This document shows, in pieces, positions 15,951 through 18,554 of a stretch of DNA of 18,554 nt (within the stretch, counting starts at the first letter, position 1; each line of letters begins with the position of its first letter). The translations under genes were made by a program, and so were the position numbers. Source of the stretch: UBA9865 sp035647835 (lineage in GTDB: Bacteria > Bacillota > Dethiobacteria > Dethiobacterales > Dethiobacteraceae). The notes under the pieces are model-generated. The model searched no databases. It saw nothing but the letters and a program-made list of their open reading frames with translations, and was not told the origin of the DNA. The stretch covers positions 1 through 18,554 of the forward strand of contig DASRMS010000185.1 of the NCBI GenBank assembly GCA_035647835.1, given 5' to 3'.

Positions 15951-16272
15951 ATCTTCTTTGCTTAGCCTATGTTCATAAGCTAACTTTTGTGATTATCAGA
16001 AGTTGTGCTTCTGTTGATGGCTTGTTTTCGAGAATAGTGTTTGTAGTTGACAGCATGGCAAATCATATTATATGATAATTATGGTGATATTTGCCTATTA
16101 GTAGCTGCTTGCAGATAATATTCTGAAATTTCACAGCTGTCCAAATTATAAGCTGCGACGCAGAAAAATGCCGGTAGTGAAAGTAGGAAAAAAGTGGGGT
16201 GTAAAAAAAGACAGGCTATCTTCGTTGCGGCTATTATCTTTAACTACTTTTTGAGAAAAGGAGTGGTAAAAA
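15951..16272. other. Control region and leader of the methyltransferase operon
   Basis: This gene-free stretch holds a small hairpin, CAGAAG/CTTCTG (15997-16013), and a good promoter at 16047-16076. An inverted repeat overlaps the -10. The leader of about 190 nt contains an AGCTGC...GCAG motif twice (16103-16114 and 16151-16163). It also has an ACAGCTGT palindrome between them (16133-16140). No cobalamin or SAM riboswitch consensus was recognised. AAGGAG at 16258-16263 is the ribosome site of the next gene. Confidence 0.55.
16047..16076 (+). promoter_or_regulatory. Sigma-A promoter with palindromic operator-like site
   Basis: A perfect TTGACA (16047-16052) and TATGAT (16071-16076, 5/6) are separated by 18 bp. 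The palindrome ATCATAT-T-ATATGAT (16062-16076) covers the -10 completely, so a dimeric regulator bound there would block RNA polymerase. The promoter is well supported; the operator role is inferred. Confidence 0.68.
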
Positions 16273-17637
16273 ATGACGAGCGATATTAATAAGCTGTATA
16301 ATGAGCGTCTTGGCCGTTATCAGGCCGCCATTGCTCTGGAGCCTACAGACCGTATTCCCACAGCTTTTGCAACGACCTACTTTGCTGAAAAACAATCTGG
16401 CTATTCGTACCAACAAATCATGTATGATTTTCAAATATGGGAAAACATGGAAGTAGGGTTTGCCAAAAAATATCCTGATGTGGATATTTTCCGGACCAAT
16501 TTAGGTTGGGCAGCGACGTGGGATATTACCAACCATCAACTGTGGCGAGTGCCCGGACGGGATATTTCTCCTAACTCTTTACAGCAGTTCAATGAGCAAG
16601 AATGGATGAAAGCTGATGAGTACCGTCGCTTTATTGACGACCCCATTGGCTACCGTATGGATGTTTATTTGCCACGTATCCTCGGTGAATATCAAGAGCG
16701 CGGCTCAATTCGCTCTTATATGGCTTTTCTTAAAGCCGGGATGGCAGGTAGTATTTTTGGTGCTGCCGCAGCCAAAAGAGTTGAGCGACTGAAAAACGAA
16801 GTTGGCATACCTCAAGGTACAGTAGGGGGCTTTTCAGCTCCTTTTGATGTCTTATCAGATGCCTACAGGGGCTTTTACGGTATAACGCGCGATATGTTCC
16901 GGCAGCCTGACAAAGTGTTAGAAGCCTGTGAACATATTTTAGAACAGCAGTTAAGTAATGCCTGGCGCAGAGCTGATCCTTTAAAACGTTTCCCTATTTT
17001 TATTGCTACCCATAAGCCGTGTTTCCTCTCGCCTAAACAATTTGATACTTTCTATTGGCCAACCTTCTATAAGGGCGTCATGAAGTTAATTGAAGCCGGC
17101 TGGAAATTCCGTATTTTCTTAGAAGGCGATTGGGGCCCGCACTGGCACCATATGGCAGAATTTCCTAAGGGTACTGTCATCTGTGATATTGATAACGAAG
17201 CAGATATCTTTGATGCCAAAGAAAAATTTGGTCATCAACAGTGTATTACTGGTGGTATACCTACCGATATGCTGATTCTTGGTAAACCAGAAGATATACG
17301 TGCTCGGGTCAAACTCTTATGTGAAACCATTGGTAAAGATGGTGGTTGGATACCAAATGGTGGTGGGCATATTCCAGAAGACACAAAACCAGAAAATTTC
17401 CAAGAACTGTTGGATGCAGTAATGGAGTATGGTAAATATTCAGATGGACCGGCTCCAGAACCCAAGATTGGCGAACCCGGCACTAATGGGGTCGTATTCC
17501 CTGAACCAGGCATAGTAACACCTTGGGAAGAAATTAAAAAGGAAAATAAATGGAAAATACCAGGTGATGAAAAAATAATTAAGGATTGGTGGGAACAGCT
17601 CGAAAGTATGGCCTATGGCTGGATTTGCAGCCAATAG
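16273..17637 (+). CDS. Uroporphyrinogen decarboxylase-family corrinoid methyltransferase
   Basis: This is a UroD-fold protein of the type used by anaerobes as methyltransferase I or II in corrinoid-dependent methyl transfer, not a heme decarboxylase. Evidence is the adjacent corrinoid protein gene and the C-terminal pattern GGWIPNGGGHIPEDTKPENF (358-377). It has 454 residues, longer than true HemE (about 340-360), with a C-terminal extension (about 392-454) rich in proline, lysine and tryptophan. H247 and C250 (HKPC) and C324 are spaced much like the zinc ligands of MtaA-type enzymes, so a zinc thiolate site is likely. AAGGAG precedes the ATG. It is followed 17 bases later by the corrinoid protein. 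The methyl donor (methoxyaromatic, methylamine or other) cannot be told from sequence. Confidence 0.82.
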   Translation: MTSDINKLYNERLGRYQAAIALEPTDRIPTAFATTYFAEKQSGYSYQQIMYDFQIWENMEVGFAKKYPDVDIFRTNLGWAATWDITNHQLWRVPGRDISPNSLQQFNEQEWMKADEYRRFIDDPIGYRMDVYLPRILGEYQERGSIRSYMAFLKAGMAGSIFGAAAAKRVERLKNEVGIPQGTVGGFSAPFDVLSDAYRGFYGITRDMFRQPDKVLEACEHILEQQLSNAWRRADPLKRFPIFIATHKPCFLSPKQFDTFYWPTFYKGVMKLIEAGWKFRIFLEGDWGPHWHHMAEFPKGTVICDIDNEADIFDAKEKFGHQQCITGGIPTDMLILGKPEDIRARVKLLCETIGKDGGWIPNGGGHIPEDTKPENFQELLDAVMEYGKYSDGPAPEPKIGEPGTNGVVFPEPGIVTPWEEIKKENKWKIPGDEKIIKDWWEQLESMAYGWICSQ

Positions 17638-17654
17638 AAAGGAGGACGTCATAA

Positions 17655-18290
17655 ATGACAAAACTTGCTGTAGCACTACGTGACCTAAATGAGGATTTAG
17701 TATATCAACTTGTAGCTGAAAAGCTATCCCAAGGTATCTCCCCCACTGAAATTATTAAGGAATGCAACGTTGGCATTGCGGCTGTTGGCGATATGTTTGC
17801 CTCCGGTGAATATTATTTAACTGAATTGATGTTTTCTGCTGAAATAATGCAGGGCGTGATGGCCAAGCTTGAGCCTTTAATTGCCTCTAGTGGTGAAGCT
17901 GAACAGACTCTTGGTACGTTTGTTATCGGTACTGTCAGTGGTGACATTCACGATATTGGTAAAAATATTGTGGTAAACCTAATGCGCAGCCATGGCTTTA
18001 AGGTGATTGATTTAGGAGTCGATGTACCAGCAGAAAGATTTGTGGAGATGGTACGTGAAAGCGGCACAAAAATACTAGGGTTAAGTGCTTTGTTGAATTC
18101 CACTTACCCGGAAATGAAAAGTGTTATTGAGGCGCTCAAAGAGGCGGGCTTAAAAGAACAAGTCAAAGTTATTATCGGCGGAACCATAACCAGCGAAGCC
18201 GTACGTGAATTTACCGGTGCTGATGCTTTCGCCACTGACGCCCAAAAAGGTGTTAGTTTTGCCAAAAGTGTCTACGGAATCAATAACTAA
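17655..18290 (+). CDS. Corrinoid-binding methyl carrier protein
   Basis: The protein carries a corrinoid cofactor that accepts a methyl group from the partner methyltransferase and hands it to a second one. The 211 residues divide into an N-terminal four-helix cap domain (B12-binding_2, about 1-80) and a Rossmann-type B12-binding domain (about 87-211). The base-off/His-on signature DxHxxG is D97-x-H99-x2-G102. S144 (LGLSALL) and the G175-G176 pair (VIIGG) complete the cofactor pocket. This is the family of MtaC, MtbC, MttC and acetogen O-demethylase carriers. GGAGG at 17641-17645 lies nine bases before the ATG. The gene is followed by a terminator, so the operon seems to have only two genes. 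No activator ATPase (RamA-like) or second methyltransferase is in the window. Confidence 0.94.
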   Translation: MTKLAVALRDLNEDLVYQLVAEKLSQGISPTEIIKECNVGIAAVGDMFASGEYYLTELMFSAEIMQGVMAKLEPLIASSGEAEQTLGTFVIGTVSGDIHDIGKNIVVNLMRSHGFKVIDLGVDVPAERFVEMVRESGTKILGLSALLNSTYPEMKSVIEALKEAGLKEQVKVIIGGTITSEAVREFTGADAFATDAQKGVSFAKSVYGINN

Positions 18291-18308
18291 GATACTTTTC
18301 GAAGATTT

Positions 18309-18350
18309 AAGGATCACCCACGTTAAAACGAACACAGGGTGATCCTTTTT
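18309..18350 (+). terminator. Rho-independent terminator of the methyltransferase operon
   Basis: AAGGATCACCC (18309-18319) pairs perfectly with GGGTGATCCTT (18337-18347), and the stem runs into a T-run (18346-18350). It starts 19 bases after the corrinoid protein stop codon. Confidence 0.9.
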
Positions 18351-18522
18351 ATGCTCCATAGGAAGTATTCAGCAGCTAGCGCAGCGGCATCGGTCGTTCA
18401 GCTTGAGTCTGTACGGAAAGAAAAAGACAGGAGTGCGCTTTTCAATCACAATTATTCTGTAACATAGATTGGAAAGAGTTTAATAATAAGTGAAAAAGAC
18501 CGTATCTACGACATTTTTCGTA

Positions 18523-18552
18523 TAGACAACCTAGTAATCAATACGATATAAT
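18523..18552 (+). promoter_or_regulatory. Promoter-like sequence at the right edge
   Basis: TAGACA (18523-18528, 5/6) and a perfect TATAAT (18547-18552) are separated by 18 bp, reading out of the window. A small TACGA/TCGTA inverted repeat lies just upstream. The gene it serves is not in view. The rest of 18351-18522 shows no gene. Confidence 0.55.
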
Positions 18553-18554
18553 AT

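Noticed and set aside
16083..16272. Cobalamin riboswitch before the corrinoid methyltransferase operon
   Set aside because: Expected by function, but I could not find the B12-box type conserved core in the leader.
15339..16272. SCIFF six-cysteine peptide gene next to TIGR04086
   Set aside because: No short frame with clustered cysteines was found on either strand in this interval.
16273..17637. HemE (heme pathway uroporphyrinogen decarboxylase)
   Set aside because: The protein is about 100 residues too long, pairs with a corrinoid protein and has an MtaA-like His/Cys spacing; no heme genes are nearby.
1..18554. tRNA or rRNA genes, CRISPR arrays, insertion sequences or prophage genes
   Set aside because: No cloverleaf-like or rRNA sequence, regularly spaced repeats, transposase or integrase motifs were seen on either strand.

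Overview
The window reads as one stretch of a Gram-positive, anaerobic, Clostridia-type chromosome. Peptococcaceae or Desulfitobacteriales relatives are my best guess, by inference only. The base composition is moderately AT-rich. Most genes have strong GGAGG-type ribosome binding sites and there are frequent TTG/GTG starts. The gene order ruvC-ruvA-ruvB-(queH)-queA-tgt-yajC-TIGR04086 is typical of that group. YedF, DUF3786 and a corrinoid methyltransferase pair all point to an anaerobe. Nothing identifies the species.

Layout. 1-405: no gene; several hairpins that may form a structured 5' leader. 406-4451: uppP, a DNA translocase of the FtsK/SpoIIIE family and a RodZ-like membrane HTH protein, closed by a good terminator (envelope and division functions). 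4502-5958: rimO with its own consensus promoter, followed by an 18-bp perfect hairpin. 6018-8233: a strong promoter, a membrane-anchored protein of unknown function translationally coupled to a short FtsH-like AAA/M41 protease, then a shared bidirectional terminator. 8212-9552: a DUF3786 protein (minus strand) divergent from yedF (plus strand). 9619-12320: ruvC, ruvA, ruvB and queH, tightly packed with overlaps or coupled starts. 12355-15372: queA, tgt, yajC and a TIGR04086 membrane protein, ending in a 17-bp perfect hairpin shared with a convergent gene. 15372-15932 (minus): an unrecognised polytopic membrane protein. 16047-18350: a promoter with a palindrome over its -10, a leader of about 190 nt, a UroD-family methyltransferase, its corrinoid protein, and a terminator. 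18351-18554: no gene; a promoter-like sequence at the edge reads out of the window.

How the genes work together. RuvABC processes Holliday junctions. Tgt, QueA and QueH carry out the last three steps of tRNA queuosine synthesis (base exchange, epoxyqueuosine formation, reduction to Q). YajC belongs to the Sec holotranslocon. The last operon should move a methyl group from an unknown donor onto a corrinoid protein, feeding C1 metabolism. Most of the window is conserved housekeeping. I do not see a clear new defence or mobile system. The least explained parts are the truncated FtsH with its coupled partner, the uppP leader, the control region of the methyltransferase operon, and the long hairpins that lack U-tracts.
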